From NCBI GenBank assembly GCA_937923325.1, contig CAKZUQ010000013.1, positions 127,818 to 191,817 of the forward strand: a DNA stretch of 64,000 nucleotides, read 5' to 3'. Shown in pieces: positions 19,154 through 26,962 of the stretch. Source of the stretch: an uncultured Bacteriovoracaceae bacterium. GTDB taxonomy: Bacteria; Bdellovibrionota; Bacteriovoracia; Bacteriovoracales; Bacteriovoracaceae. Every line of letters starts with the position of its first letter. Position 1 is the stretch's first letter. Below the pieces are notes generated by a model. The model did not search any database. It was not told where the DNA came from and was given only the letters and a program-made list of their open reading frames with translations. A program made the position numbers and the translations under genes.

Positions 19154-19659
19154 TGGCCAGTCCACTCAAAGTAATCATCACTAAGACTTTCTATTAAGTT
19201 AGCATCGCGATCAAATACAAGATATGTAGTCCAACTAATATCTGCATCTGTTGAGCAACTATCAGACTCTGCTTCTTTTTTTGTATTATAGTGGTGAGGA
19301 CTTCCATTTCTTAAGTCATCTTCAGCGAACATACACCCAGCTTGAAATACTTTTATCCCAAAACCTAAAACTTTATTATCACTGGAATGAAGTATTGAAT
19401 ATGTTAACTGAAATTCACCAACAGAGGAATAATAATTAGCTTCGAAGTAAAGTTCTGCAACTTGTTTTTTGGAATCGTGATATAAATTGGCATACCTTGG
19501 ATTTAAATCTTTTTCACTTCTTACCTCTGTTACGATCTGAGATTTAGAATCAATGTTTTCATCAAGGTATGAATATTGATCATCTAAACTGAGCATCGAA
19601 AAATCGTTAAAAGTAATAAAATGACTAAGGGCAAAAATTGTTAATAAGTTCATAAACAT
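19150..19659 (-). CDS. Hypothetical exported protein
   Basis: About 169 residues from ATG 19659; an ATG at 19653 and a TTG at 19668 are alternatives, and none has a clear ribosome binding site. The start is hydrophobic (MNLLTIFALSHFITF), which suggests a signal peptide. The mature part is acidic, with a pair of Cys (GCMFAEDD and DSCSTDAD), and ends DDYFEWTGH. No family was recognised. Its 3' end overlaps the stop of the SGHY-motif gene. Confidence 0.5.
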   Translation of the reverse strand: MFMNLLTIFALSHFITFNDFSMLSLDDQYSYLDENIDSKSQIVTEVRSEKDLNPRYANLYHDSKKQVAELYFEANYYSSVGEFQLTYSILHSSDNKVLGFGIKVFQAGCMFAEDDLRNGSPHHYNTKKEAESDSCSTDADISWTTYLVFDRDANLIESLSDDYFEWTGH

Positions 19660-19766
19660 AGCTATCAATTTAACAGTCTACTAGTCTAAGTTTATGATTA
19701 GATATTACCAATCTAATTTTTTTAATATCAGTGTAACTATGGTAAAAAATATTAAAGGAATTTAAT

Positions 19767-20783
19767 ATGAAAGTATGTACTTATAACCGTCAAACTCCAC
19801 TGGGACAATTTAAAAGACTGGGTGTTTTTTTTGATCAGTATACAGTTATCGATGTTAACTTAGTGTGGCAGAGAATCTTTGAAGATGAAGGTCACTACGA
19901 TGCCAAACAAAAAGCTAAAGAAATAGCACCTTCTTCTTTAAGTCAATTTTTAACACATTACCAAGATGCTGCTATCGAAATGCTTCATGAAACACTAGAT
20001 GCTTATAAAGATTTAGTCTCTAACAATATTTTAAAAACTTATGACCAAGCTGATTTATCTTTTAACTTAAAAGATTCTCATGATGTAAAACTAGATAATC
20101 CAATTGATAGAATCAATTGCTATAGAGATTTCTATGTTCATGAAAAGCATGTTGCTAAAGGCTTTGAAAAAAGAAATGAACCAATACCTGAAGCTTGGTA
20201 TGAAATACCTGCTTACTATAAAGGACCTACATCTGGCTTTATAGGAACAGATGAGATTGTTCCTTGGCCATCATATACTAAAAAGCTTGATTACGAGTTA
20301 GAGTTTGGTGTTGTTATTGGTAAGGATGGAAAAAATATTAAAGCAGAAAATGCTTTAGAACATGTTTTTGGTTACACTGTCTTTAATGATATAAGTGCTA
20401 GAGATATTCAAAAGAAAGAGATGGCCATCAGATTAGGTCCAGCAAAAGGGAAAGATTTTTGTAGTATCGTAGGCCCTGTAATTTTAACTGCCGATGAATT
20501 TAAAGGTAAAGAGCCAAACCTTCTCATGACGGCCACAGTAAATGGAAAAGAATGGTCTAGAGGATATACTGGAGATGCACACTATACATGGGCGCAGATG
20601 ATTGAACATGCTTCTAAAGAAGAGTGGCTACTTGCTACAGATTTTATGGGAAGTGGAACTGTAGGAACGGGTTGTGGTCTTGAGATCGATAAATGGATAC
20701 AACCTGGCGATGTTCTAGAACTTGAAATTGAAAAGATTGGTAAAATTAAAAATATCATAGGTACACCTAACGAGGAATTATAA
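19767..20783 (+). CDS. Fumarylacetoacetate hydrolase (FAH) family protein
   Basis: A 338-aa protein whose C-terminal 230 residues are a FAH-family fold. Metal ligands are visible as the E-x-E of DYELEFGVVIGKDG and the Asp of YTVFNDISARD. GSGTVGTGCG and LEIEKIGKIKNIIG complete the family pattern. Such enzymes hydrolyse, decarboxylate or hydrate beta-keto acids, commonly at the end of aromatic degradation; the substrate is not fixed by sequence. The first gene of a four-gene operon, preceded by AAAGGAATTTAATATG. Its TAA overlaps the VOC gene start (TAATG). Confidence 0.87.
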   Translation: MKVCTYNRQTPLGQFKRLGVFFDQYTVIDVNLVWQRIFEDEGHYDAKQKAKEIAPSSLSQFLTHYQDAAIEMLHETLDAYKDLVSNNILKTYDQADLSFNLKDSHDVKLDNPIDRINCYRDFYVHEKHVAKGFEKRNEPIPEAWYEIPAYYKGPTSGFIGTDEIVPWPSYTKKLDYELEFGVVIGKDGKNIKAENALEHVFGYTVFNDISARDIQKKEMAIRLGPAKGKDFCSIVGPVILTADEFKGKEPNLLMTATVNGKEWSRGYTGDAHYTWAQMIEHASKEEWLLATDFMGSGTVGTGCGLEIDKWIQPGDVLELEIEKIGKIKNIIGTPNEEL

Positions 20784-21331
20784 TGATTGACTTAAAAAGA
20801 ATTCACCATGTTGCTTACAGGTGTAATGACGCAAAAGAAACAGCTGACTTTTATAAAGATGTTCTAAATATGGATCTAACAGTTTCAATTTCTGAAGACA
20901 AAGTACCTTCAACTGGAGAGCCTGATCCCTATATGCATATATTTTTAGATGCTGGAATGGGAAATGTTTTGGCATTTTTTGAACTTACAGGTCAAAAGAA
21001 GATGGATAGAGATAATAATACTCCTATCTGGGTTCAGCATATTGCTTTTGAAGTTGAAGATGTTAAGGCATTAGAAAAAGCAAAAGAACATATTCAATCT
21101 AAAGGTATTGATGTTTTAGGACTTGTTAATCACGGTGTTTTTGAATCTATTTACTTCTTTGATCCAAATGGACATAGAATTGAGCTTGCAGCAAATAAGG
21201 GAACAAAAGAACAAATGGATGAACTAAAAAGAATTGCTCCAGAAATGCTTGAAGAATGGAGCAAAACAAAGCAACCACCAAGAGGAGCTGCTTGGCTACA
21301 TGACGAAAACTTCTTAAATAAAGGAAAGTAA
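20783..21331 (+). CDS. VOC-superfamily (glyoxalase / extradiol dioxygenase-like) protein
   Basis: A 182-aa metalloenzyme of the vicinal-oxygen-chelate superfamily. Metal-ligand positions are visible as His in IHHVAYRCND, His in WVQHIAFEVED, and Glu in DPNGHRIELA. The order H...H...E fits glyoxalases and ring-cleaving dioxygenases; which one cannot be told from sequence. It is coupled by 1-nt overlaps to the FAH gene before it and the flavin reductase gene after it, which points to a shared catabolic pathway, perhaps for a cyclic or aromatic compound. Confidence 0.85.
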   Translation: MIDLKRIHHVAYRCNDAKETADFYKDVLNMDLTVSISEDKVPSTGEPDPYMHIFLDAGMGNVLAFFELTGQKKMDRDNNTPIWVQHIAFEVEDVKALEKAKEHIQSKGIDVLGLVNHGVFESIYFFDPNGHRIELAANKGTKEQMDELKRIAPEMLEEWSKTKQPPRGAAWLHDENFLNKGK

Positions 21332-21960
21332 TGAAATCTTTTGATACAACGAAAACAGAGTTTACAGATAATTATAAATTTATGATTGGATCGATTCTTC
21401 CAAGGCCAATTGCATTTGTAACTACAACAAATGAAGATGGCTCAACTAATGCTGCGCCTTTTTCATTTTTTACAGGTGTTAGTGCAAAACCATTTATTGT
21501 GGCATTTGCTCCTTTGATTAGAACATCAACTGGAGAAATTAAAGACACAGTAAAAAACATTCAAAGAACAAAAGAGTTTGTTATTAATTTTACAACAGAA
21601 GACAATGCAGACCTTGTAAATATGGCATCGGCGGAACTACCTTACGGGGAAGATGAACTTAAGTTTGCAGGTCTAAGCTCTATAGATAGTAAAGTTGTTA
21701 ATGTTCAAAGAGTAAAAGAAAGCCCTATACACTTTGAGTGTAAATTAAAAGACATAGTATCTTATGGAGATACTCCAGGAGCTGGGTCTCTTATTACAGG
21801 CGAAGTTGTTATGGTTCACATAAATGAAGACATATATGATCAAGGTAGAATAAATACAAGTAAGTTTAAACCTGTTGGAAGAGGTGCTGGAAACGATTGG
21901 TTCAGAACTAATGAACCAATGATCAAAGAAAGACTTATGAAGGCACAAATACAAAAATGA
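21331..21960 (+). CDS. Flavin reductase-like domain protein
   Basis: A 209-aa FMN-binding split-barrel protein. The sequence GSILPRPIAFVTTTNEDGS followed by NAAPFSFFTGVSAKPF is characteristic of the flavin-reductase-like family (DIM6/NTAB type). It probably binds FMN and either feeds reduced flavin to an oxygenase or acts directly on the pathway substrate. The start overlaps the VOC stop (TAATG) and the stop overlaps the lipoprotein start (ATGA). No flavin-dependent monooxygenase partner is in the window. Confidence 0.88.
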   Translation: MKSFDTTKTEFTDNYKFMIGSILPRPIAFVTTTNEDGSTNAAPFSFFTGVSAKPFIVAFAPLIRTSTGEIKDTVKNIQRTKEFVINFTTEDNADLVNMASAELPYGEDELKFAGLSSIDSKVVNVQRVKESPIHFECKLKDIVSYGDTPGAGSLITGEVVMVHINEDIYDQGRINTSKFKPVGRGAGNDWFRTNEPMIKERLMKAQIQK

Positions 21961-22718
21961 AATATCTCTTACTCGCTATCTTATTTATCAGTTGTACTAA
22001 TACTCATGAACTTGAGTTTGGTAACGGACTTCACTATATAAAGAAATTAGAATTCGAAATGAGTGATCTTAAAGAGCTGGAATGGGAAGTTGGTCGAAAA
22101 AAAGATAAAACCATAACACAAGGTATTTTCTTTGAAATAGAAATACCGAAGTTAGGTAGCGAGGAAATTGATACGTTAAGAGAAAAGTATGGAATTGATT
22201 CTTGGCTATTTAAAGTTGAAAAGCAAACAAGAAGAGGGTCTCAAGACATCGGCCACATAGAGTATAGACTTGCCAATTTTTCAAATGCAGTGCAATCTTT
22301 TAGCGTAAAAATTCTTTATCATGCTGCAAGTATTTCAGCTGATTTTAGACGCTTTCACTGCCCTGCTTTTAAGCATAGATCTTTAATAAAAGGGCTATCT
22401 TTAGAAGATTATGAGAACAGAAGTAAAACTCTATATACTAGCTCTAATAAAAGATTAAAGAGAAAAACTGTAAGACCCTCATTTACGACTATCAGTTTCT
22501 CTGGAGGAACCTCACTAAAAGGTAAGATTGTAACAAAAGTGGCTTTTTACAATTCCCAAAGAAAGAAAATTTTTGGAAACTTCATAGCCAGTACAAATGC
22601 AATCGCTATCTCTGATGAAGAAAAAGTCGCACTTCCAAGTTGTATTGGAATAAAGGAAGAGATTAAGCCTCTTCCAGAGAGTAGAGCTCCAGGCTTAAGA
22701 GACTTAGAAGTTAGATAA
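21957..22718 (+). CDS. Lipoprotein of unknown function
   Basis: A 253-aa protein with a short lipoprotein signal (MKYLLLAILFISC), so Cys13 is the lipidation site. The mature protein is strand-rich with no recognised domain. It contains RRFHCPAFKHR mid-way and PSCIGIKEE near the end, a possible disulfide pair. It shares an ATGA overlap with the flavin reductase gene, so it belongs to the same operon, although a functional link to catabolism is not obvious. Confidence 0.65.
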   Translation: MKYLLLAILFISCTNTHELEFGNGLHYIKKLEFEMSDLKELEWEVGRKKDKTITQGIFFEIEIPKLGSEEIDTLREKYGIDSWLFKVEKQTRRGSQDIGHIEYRLANFSNAVQSFSVKILYHAASISADFRRFHCPAFKHRSLIKGLSLEDYENRSKTLYTSSNKRLKRKTVRPSFTTISFSGGTSLKGKIVTKVAFYNSQRKKIFGNFIASTNAIAISDEEKVALPSCIGIKEEIKPLPESRAPGLRDLEVR

Positions 22719-22725
22719 ATATACT

Positions 22726-23373
22726 TTAAAAGAGTATATCTTCGTAAAAAGCACCAACATTATTCTTTACATCAATGATGTGAACTTCTAGGACCCAAAG
22801 GTTTTCTATTGGTGTTTTATCTACATCAGATAAGCTGCCTCTGTAATGAACATGATGAGGAAAGTCAGCAAGTCTATGACCTGTCATTTTTGTATCTAGT
22901 TCGTATCCAAGCTTTAATGTTTCATCATTTAAAAAAGTATAAAGGTCTTCACCAGAGGGAGATTCTTTTTTCCAATAATCTTTAGCAAGATTAAAAAGAT
23001 CTCGACTTGCTTTTTGCAAACGTGCAAAGTCAGGATTATTTCCTTTTGTAAAAGTCATCCCAAAGTCAGCTTCATGATTATTAATAACAGGACCAATATC
23101 TAAAAAGAATATATCGTTCTCAGCTAAACTAATACTAGGATCGGACTTTTCTTTAAATGATTTTACAGTATCTGAGCCAATTCTTATTTTAGACATATGC
23201 CATTTCTTTTCAACTTTTAAAAGTTTGAAGGTCTCCTCTAAAAGTCCTTCCATATCTTCTAAGTTCATACCGACATTTACATGTTGAGCAAATAGCAAAG
23301 TTGCTTTCATAGCAACTTTTCGAGCCTCCATATAAGTTTCTAAGTTAAATTTTTCACCAACTGTTTCAATCAT
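22726..23373 (-). CDS. M24-family metallopeptidase-like protein (short)
   Basis: A 215-aa 'pita-bread' fold protein. Ligand positions of the M24 family are visible: Asp in FFLDIGP, Asp in EADFGMTF, His in the FPHHVHY region, Glu in VLEVHII and Glu in AFYEDILF. It lacks the N-terminal domain of aminopeptidase P and is shorter than typical methionine aminopeptidases. It may be a dedicated peptidase or a creatinase-like hydrolase. It overlaps the GNAT gene by 8 nt and is third after the E1 dehydrogenase gene. Confidence 0.78.
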   Translation of the reverse strand: MIETVGEKFNLETYMEARKVAMKATLLFAQHVNVGMNLEDMEGLLEETFKLLKVEKKWHMSKIRIGSDTVKSFKEKSDPSISLAENDIFFLDIGPVINNHEADFGMTFTKGNNPDFARLQKASRDLFNLAKDYWKKESPSGEDLYTFLNDETLKLGYELDTKMTGHRLADFPHHVHYRGSLSDVDKTPIENLWVLEVHIIDVKNNVGAFYEDILF

Positions 23374-23872
23374 TTTTCACCTCAAAGTACGAACAATCAT
23401 GTCCATAATACATTCTATTATCGATATATTTAAAACCACTTTTCTTTAAAACTTTTTTTGAGACTAAATGCTTGGGATCTGTAACTGCAATCAACTTACC
23501 TAGCTTTAAATCCTTAAGCCCAACTTCAACCATTTTTTGACACAACTCAGTTGCATAACCTTTATTCCAAAATTCAGGAAAAAGTCGATAACCAACCTCA
23601 ATATTATTAATAAGTTTTAACTCTGCATGTAAAAATAAAACCCAGCCAATAAGCTTTGCTGTTTCTTTTTCAAAGGCCAAAAAAAGACCATAGTTTAGAT
23701 TTTGTCTAGAATACTTAAGCATCTCTTGCATTCTTAATCGTGTTTGTTCAAGAGACTTATCAGGCTCTCTAATAAATTTCATTACATTGGGATTTGAGTG
23801 CAAAGGAAAAAGAAGCTTGTAGTCAGTATCACACAAGCTTCTTATTTTTAATCTTTTCGTTTCTAAATTAAT
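23366..23872 (-). CDS. GNAT N-acetyltransferase, RimJ/RimL type, with no ordinary start codon at its conserved N-terminus
   Basis: The protein has the RimJ/RimL-like pattern NPNVMKFI, GWVLFLHAEL, EVGYRLFPEFWNKGYATE (acetyl-CoA loop) and SKKVLKKSGFKYID. A TTG at 23836 would give 156 aa, but the reading frame is open for 12 more codons. Those codons encode NLETKRLKIRS, the expected first strand of this family. The only start-like codon upstream is ATT at 23872 (168 aa), lying across the end of the E1 gene; an in-frame TAG precedes it. So the start is either a rare ATT, or TTG with loss of the first strand. A strong hairpin covers the same place. Confidence 0.7.
   Translation of the reverse strand: MNLETKRLKIRSLCDTDYKLLFPLHSNPNVMKFIREPDKSLEQTRLRMQEMLKYSRQNLNYGLFLAFEKETAKLIGWVLFLHAELKLINNIEVGYRLFPEFWNKGYATELCQKMVEVGLKDLKLGKLIAVTDPKHLVSKKVLKKSGFKYIDNRMYYGHDCSYFEVKND
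23807..23849 (-). terminator. Terminator-like hairpin inside the 5' end of the GNAT gene
   Basis: An 11-bp perfect inverted repeat (AAGAAGCTTGT at 23810-23820 and ACAAGCTTCTT at 23833-23843) encloses a 12-nt loop. On the minus strand the stem runs into TTTTT, and on the plus strand it is followed by ATTTTTA. It starts about 25 nt after the E1 dehydrogenase stop, so it could end the E1 message or attenuate the downstream GNAT and M24 genes. Predicted from sequence only. Confidence 0.6.
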
Positions 23873-26036
23873 ACTCTAATAACTCTTTAAGCTTATTATA
23901 AACATCATCAGTTTGAGGAAGAATTACTTCTTCAAGACCTGGGCAATAAGCAACGTGAGTATCTTTTGAGCAAACTCTTAAAATTGGAGCATCTAAAGAA
24001 TTAAAACACTCTTCATTAACTCTAGCTGTAATCTCTCCAGCAAACCCAGACGTTTTGTGTTCTTCATGAGCAATCATTAATCTATTTGTTCTAGATAAGC
24101 TTTCTTTAATAGTTTCCATATCAAATGGAGCTAATGTTCTTAAGTCTATAACCTCTACATCATGACCTTCAGATTCTAGTTTTTTAGCTGCATCAACAGA
24201 CTTTTGAACTAGTGCTCCCCAAGCAACAACAGTTGCGCTTGTCCCAGGCTTTACAATATTTGCTTTTCCAAAAGGAATCATAAAGTTTTCACCTGGATCA
24301 CTCGTTCTATTATATCCTTGATAGTATAAGTGTTTATGCTCTAAGAACATTACAGGATCTTCCGATCTAATTGCAGTCCTTAAAAGTCCGGCAGCATCTT
24401 TTGCATTCGAAGGAAATACAACTCTAATTCCTGGAATATGAGTAAATAAAGACTCTCCAGACTGAGAGTGATAAATAGATCCACCTTTAAGGTAACCACC
24501 AATTGGAACTCTAACAACCATTGGACATGAAAAATCTCCACCAGATCTATATCTCAGTGTTGCCATCTCATTTTTTAATTGCATATAAGCAGTCCAGATA
24601 TAGTCAAAGAACTGTATCTCAACAACTGGTTTTATACCTCTCATGGCCATACCAATTGCTCGACCAATAATATTTGCTTCAGCTAAAGGCGAATTAAATA
24701 CTTGCCCTTCTTTAGATACTTTTTGACAACCAGAAGTAACTTTAAATACTCCACCTTTTCCAGAAAGCTCTGGGTTATTTAGTTTTTCTAATTCAGAAAA
24801 ATCAGCAACATCCTCACCAAACATTCTCATAAGAGGGTTATTTAAAAGCTCTCCCTTTAAAACGGAGTTAATAGCTCCGGCCATTGGTATGTCGCTCTTC
24901 CCTTCAAAAGTACCTTCTGTTTCAAAGTCACTTGAAGTTGGATCTACATCCATTGAATATAAATGGTCTTCAAATGTGTCTTGTGATGGCCACTCAGTAT
25001 CAATAGCTCTTTTCATTGCATCTTTAACTTCAGCTACAACATCTTTTTTAATTGCATCTAATTCTTTTTGAGTTGCAATTTTACCTTCAATTAAAAAAGC
25101 TGGATAAGTATTAACAACATCTATCTTCGCCTCTTCTTCTAGTTCAGCTTTTGTTCTATAAAAGGAATGATCATCAGATAGAGAGTGAGAATACGGTCTC
25201 GTTACATGAGCATGAACAAGAGTTGGGCCATTACCAGCTCTCATATATTCAGCAGCTTTTTTTACAGCGTCATAACTATCCACTGGATCAGTTCCATCAC
25301 ATTCATAAATTTTAAGACCTGGAAAATTTTCTAAACATTGAGATATAGATCCTGATGGTGTTTGAACAAAAGTTGGTACAGAAATAGCAAACCCATTGTC
25401 TTCAACCATAAACATAACTGGAAGCTTATTTACACAAGCTGTTGTTACACCTTCCCAAAACTCTCCTTGAGATGTTGTCCCATCACCTGTTGAAACGTAC
25501 ACAATCTCATCATCGTTATAAACTTGATTGTGTTGAACACCATCTTTAGCCATCTTTGACAAAAATTTTCCGGCCTCGGCAACACCTACAGCTTGTAAGA
25601 ATTGAGTTCCAGTACATGAAGATTTATTTATAATATTAAGATTTACATTTCCCCAGTGGGCAGGCATTTGTCTACCGTGGCTTGCTGTATCGCCAACGTT
25701 ACCATTTGCTTGGCAAAGCATTTCATATGCAGTTACCCCAAGCCCTGTACATAAGGCCCTATCCCTATAATATGGAATAAAATAATCGTGTTTAGGTTTT
25801 AAAACTTTTGATACAGCTGAAAGAATTCCTTCATGTCCAGCTCCTGAGATTTGAAAATAAGCTTTAGATTGCTTTTTCATTCTTATCTCTGCATCATCTA
25901 ACTCTCTAGATAAAACAACATTTTTATACATATCTAAAAGTAGCTCTTTATCCATTTTATTTTTTTTAATAATAGATAGCTTTGCTTTAGTAGACTCTGA
26001 TACTTTTCTACGTTGACCTGATTGAGTTGTTGCCAT
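23868..26036 (-). CDS. Fused E1 alpha-beta 2-oxoacid dehydrogenase (thiamine diphosphate)
   Basis: A 722-aa fusion of the alpha and beta subunits of a branched-chain-type 2-oxoacid dehydrogenase E1. The alpha half (about 30-340) has the ThDP motif starting GDGTTSQGEFWEG and ending VEDNGFAISVP, plus QISGAGHEG. The beta half has transketolase-like central (GRAIGMAMRGIKPVVEIQFF) and C-terminal (DVEVIDLRTLAPFD) domains. It would decarboxylate a 2-oxoacid and load an E2 lipoyl domain; E2 and E3 are not in the window. The start ATG at 26036 has a good AAGGAG upstream. Branched-chain versus pyruvate specificity is not resolved. Confidence 0.88.
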   Translation of the reverse strand: MATTQSGQRRKVSESTKAKLSIIKKNKMDKELLLDMYKNVVLSRELDDAEIRMKKQSKAYFQISGAGHEGILSAVSKVLKPKHDYFIPYYRDRALCTGLGVTAYEMLCQANGNVGDTASHGRQMPAHWGNVNLNIINKSSCTGTQFLQAVGVAEAGKFLSKMAKDGVQHNQVYNDDEIVYVSTGDGTTSQGEFWEGVTTACVNKLPVMFMVEDNGFAISVPTFVQTPSGSISQCLENFPGLKIYECDGTDPVDSYDAVKKAAEYMRAGNGPTLVHAHVTRPYSHSLSDDHSFYRTKAELEEEAKIDVVNTYPAFLIEGKIATQKELDAIKKDVVAEVKDAMKRAIDTEWPSQDTFEDHLYSMDVDPTSSDFETEGTFEGKSDIPMAGAINSVLKGELLNNPLMRMFGEDVADFSELEKLNNPELSGKGGVFKVTSGCQKVSKEGQVFNSPLAEANIIGRAIGMAMRGIKPVVEIQFFDYIWTAYMQLKNEMATLRYRSGGDFSCPMVVRVPIGGYLKGGSIYHSQSGESLFTHIPGIRVVFPSNAKDAAGLLRTAIRSEDPVMFLEHKHLYYQGYNRTSDPGENFMIPFGKANIVKPGTSATVVAWGALVQKSVDAAKKLESEGHDVEVIDLRTLAPFDMETIKESLSRTNRLMIAHEEHKTSGFAGEITARVNEECFNSLDAPILRVCSKDTHVAYCPGLEEVILPQTDDVYNKLKELLEY

Positions 26037-26202
26037 ATTACTGGACTCCTTAAATAACTGATTTTATTTAGACTAACTTAGTAAAAGATAGACCTTTTGG
26101 CCATAAATTGATCCATTGTCGACTATATTTCAAGTACTTAGCATGTTGATTATTTACTTTTTACTAAATACTTATTTCGAAGACTCTTGTACAATAAAAA
26201 CA

Positions 26203-26841
26203 ATGAATAAATCTCTATTATTTTTATTTGACGGAGCTTATGCCTATTCTCCTAAAAGATATAATGCCTATCAATCTAATCATAAAGATCTCTCTCAAAT
26301 ACCAAGTCATGTTCTTTCAAAAATAAACATAGAAAGAAAAAGAGTATCTTACACCCCCTTTCTGGATTTAGTCTACTCATCTAAATATCCAAAGACTCAT
26401 ACTATTATTTACAGTGCACAGACTTCTATAAAGAAGTCTTTAAAAGCTATTGATTCTCTTAAAGAAACTAAAGACTTTCAAATAGACGTTGCTGGATACA
26501 GTTGGGGTGCAGATGCTGCAATGAGGTTTATTAGAAAGCTTAAACGAAGAGGTATCAAAGTAAATAAAGTTCTTACCTTAGATCCGGTTAGACGTGGACT
26601 ATTTTTTACAGGGTTTATTAAAAGTATCAACGGCAATACTGACTACTTCAGAAAAGAAGAAAATGTACAGCTACACCATAATATATATCAAAAAACCGAT
26701 AAATTCTCATTACCTCTGATTCACATAAGAGGTAATCTCGTTCATGGAGCCGATTTGAATATCAACCTCAGTGAACAATCTAAACAAGCGTCACACACAA
26801 ATTTGCATAAGTTTCGTGATGTTCAAGAGCTGTTTAAATAA
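26203..26841 (+). CDS. Alpha/beta-hydrolase-like protein
   Basis: From ATG 26203 the protein is 212 aa and starts directly with a beta strand (MNKSLLFLFDGAYAYSPKR). The nucleophile elbow is visible as AGYSWGADAAMRF (G-x-S-x-G). The region after the next strand reads LTLDPVRRG, typical of lipase- or DUF2235-like serine hydrolases. A His near the C-terminus (SHTNLHKFRD) could complete the triad. The frame is open upstream to ATG 26143 and TTG 26116, so the protein may be longer; no start has a clear ribosome binding site. Substrate unknown. Confidence 0.68.
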   Translation: MNKSLLFLFDGAYAYSPKRYNAYQSNHKDLSQIPSHVLSKINIERKRVSYTPFLDLVYSSKYPKTHTIIYSAQTSIKKSLKAIDSLKETKDFQIDVAGYSWGADAAMRFIRKLKRRGIKVNKVLTLDPVRRGLFFTGFIKSINGNTDYFRKEENVQLHHNIYQKTDKFSLPLIHIRGNLVHGADLNINLSEQSKQASHTNLHKFRDVQELFK

Positions 26842-26962
26842 TAAACCTTGATTCATTGAGCTCTGTGCTATAAATTTTTCAAAAGTCTACTTCAAAAAGC
26901 TCTTTAGTGTTATTACCTTTGATAACTTATTTAAAATACATATATAGATACAAAGGGAGCCT

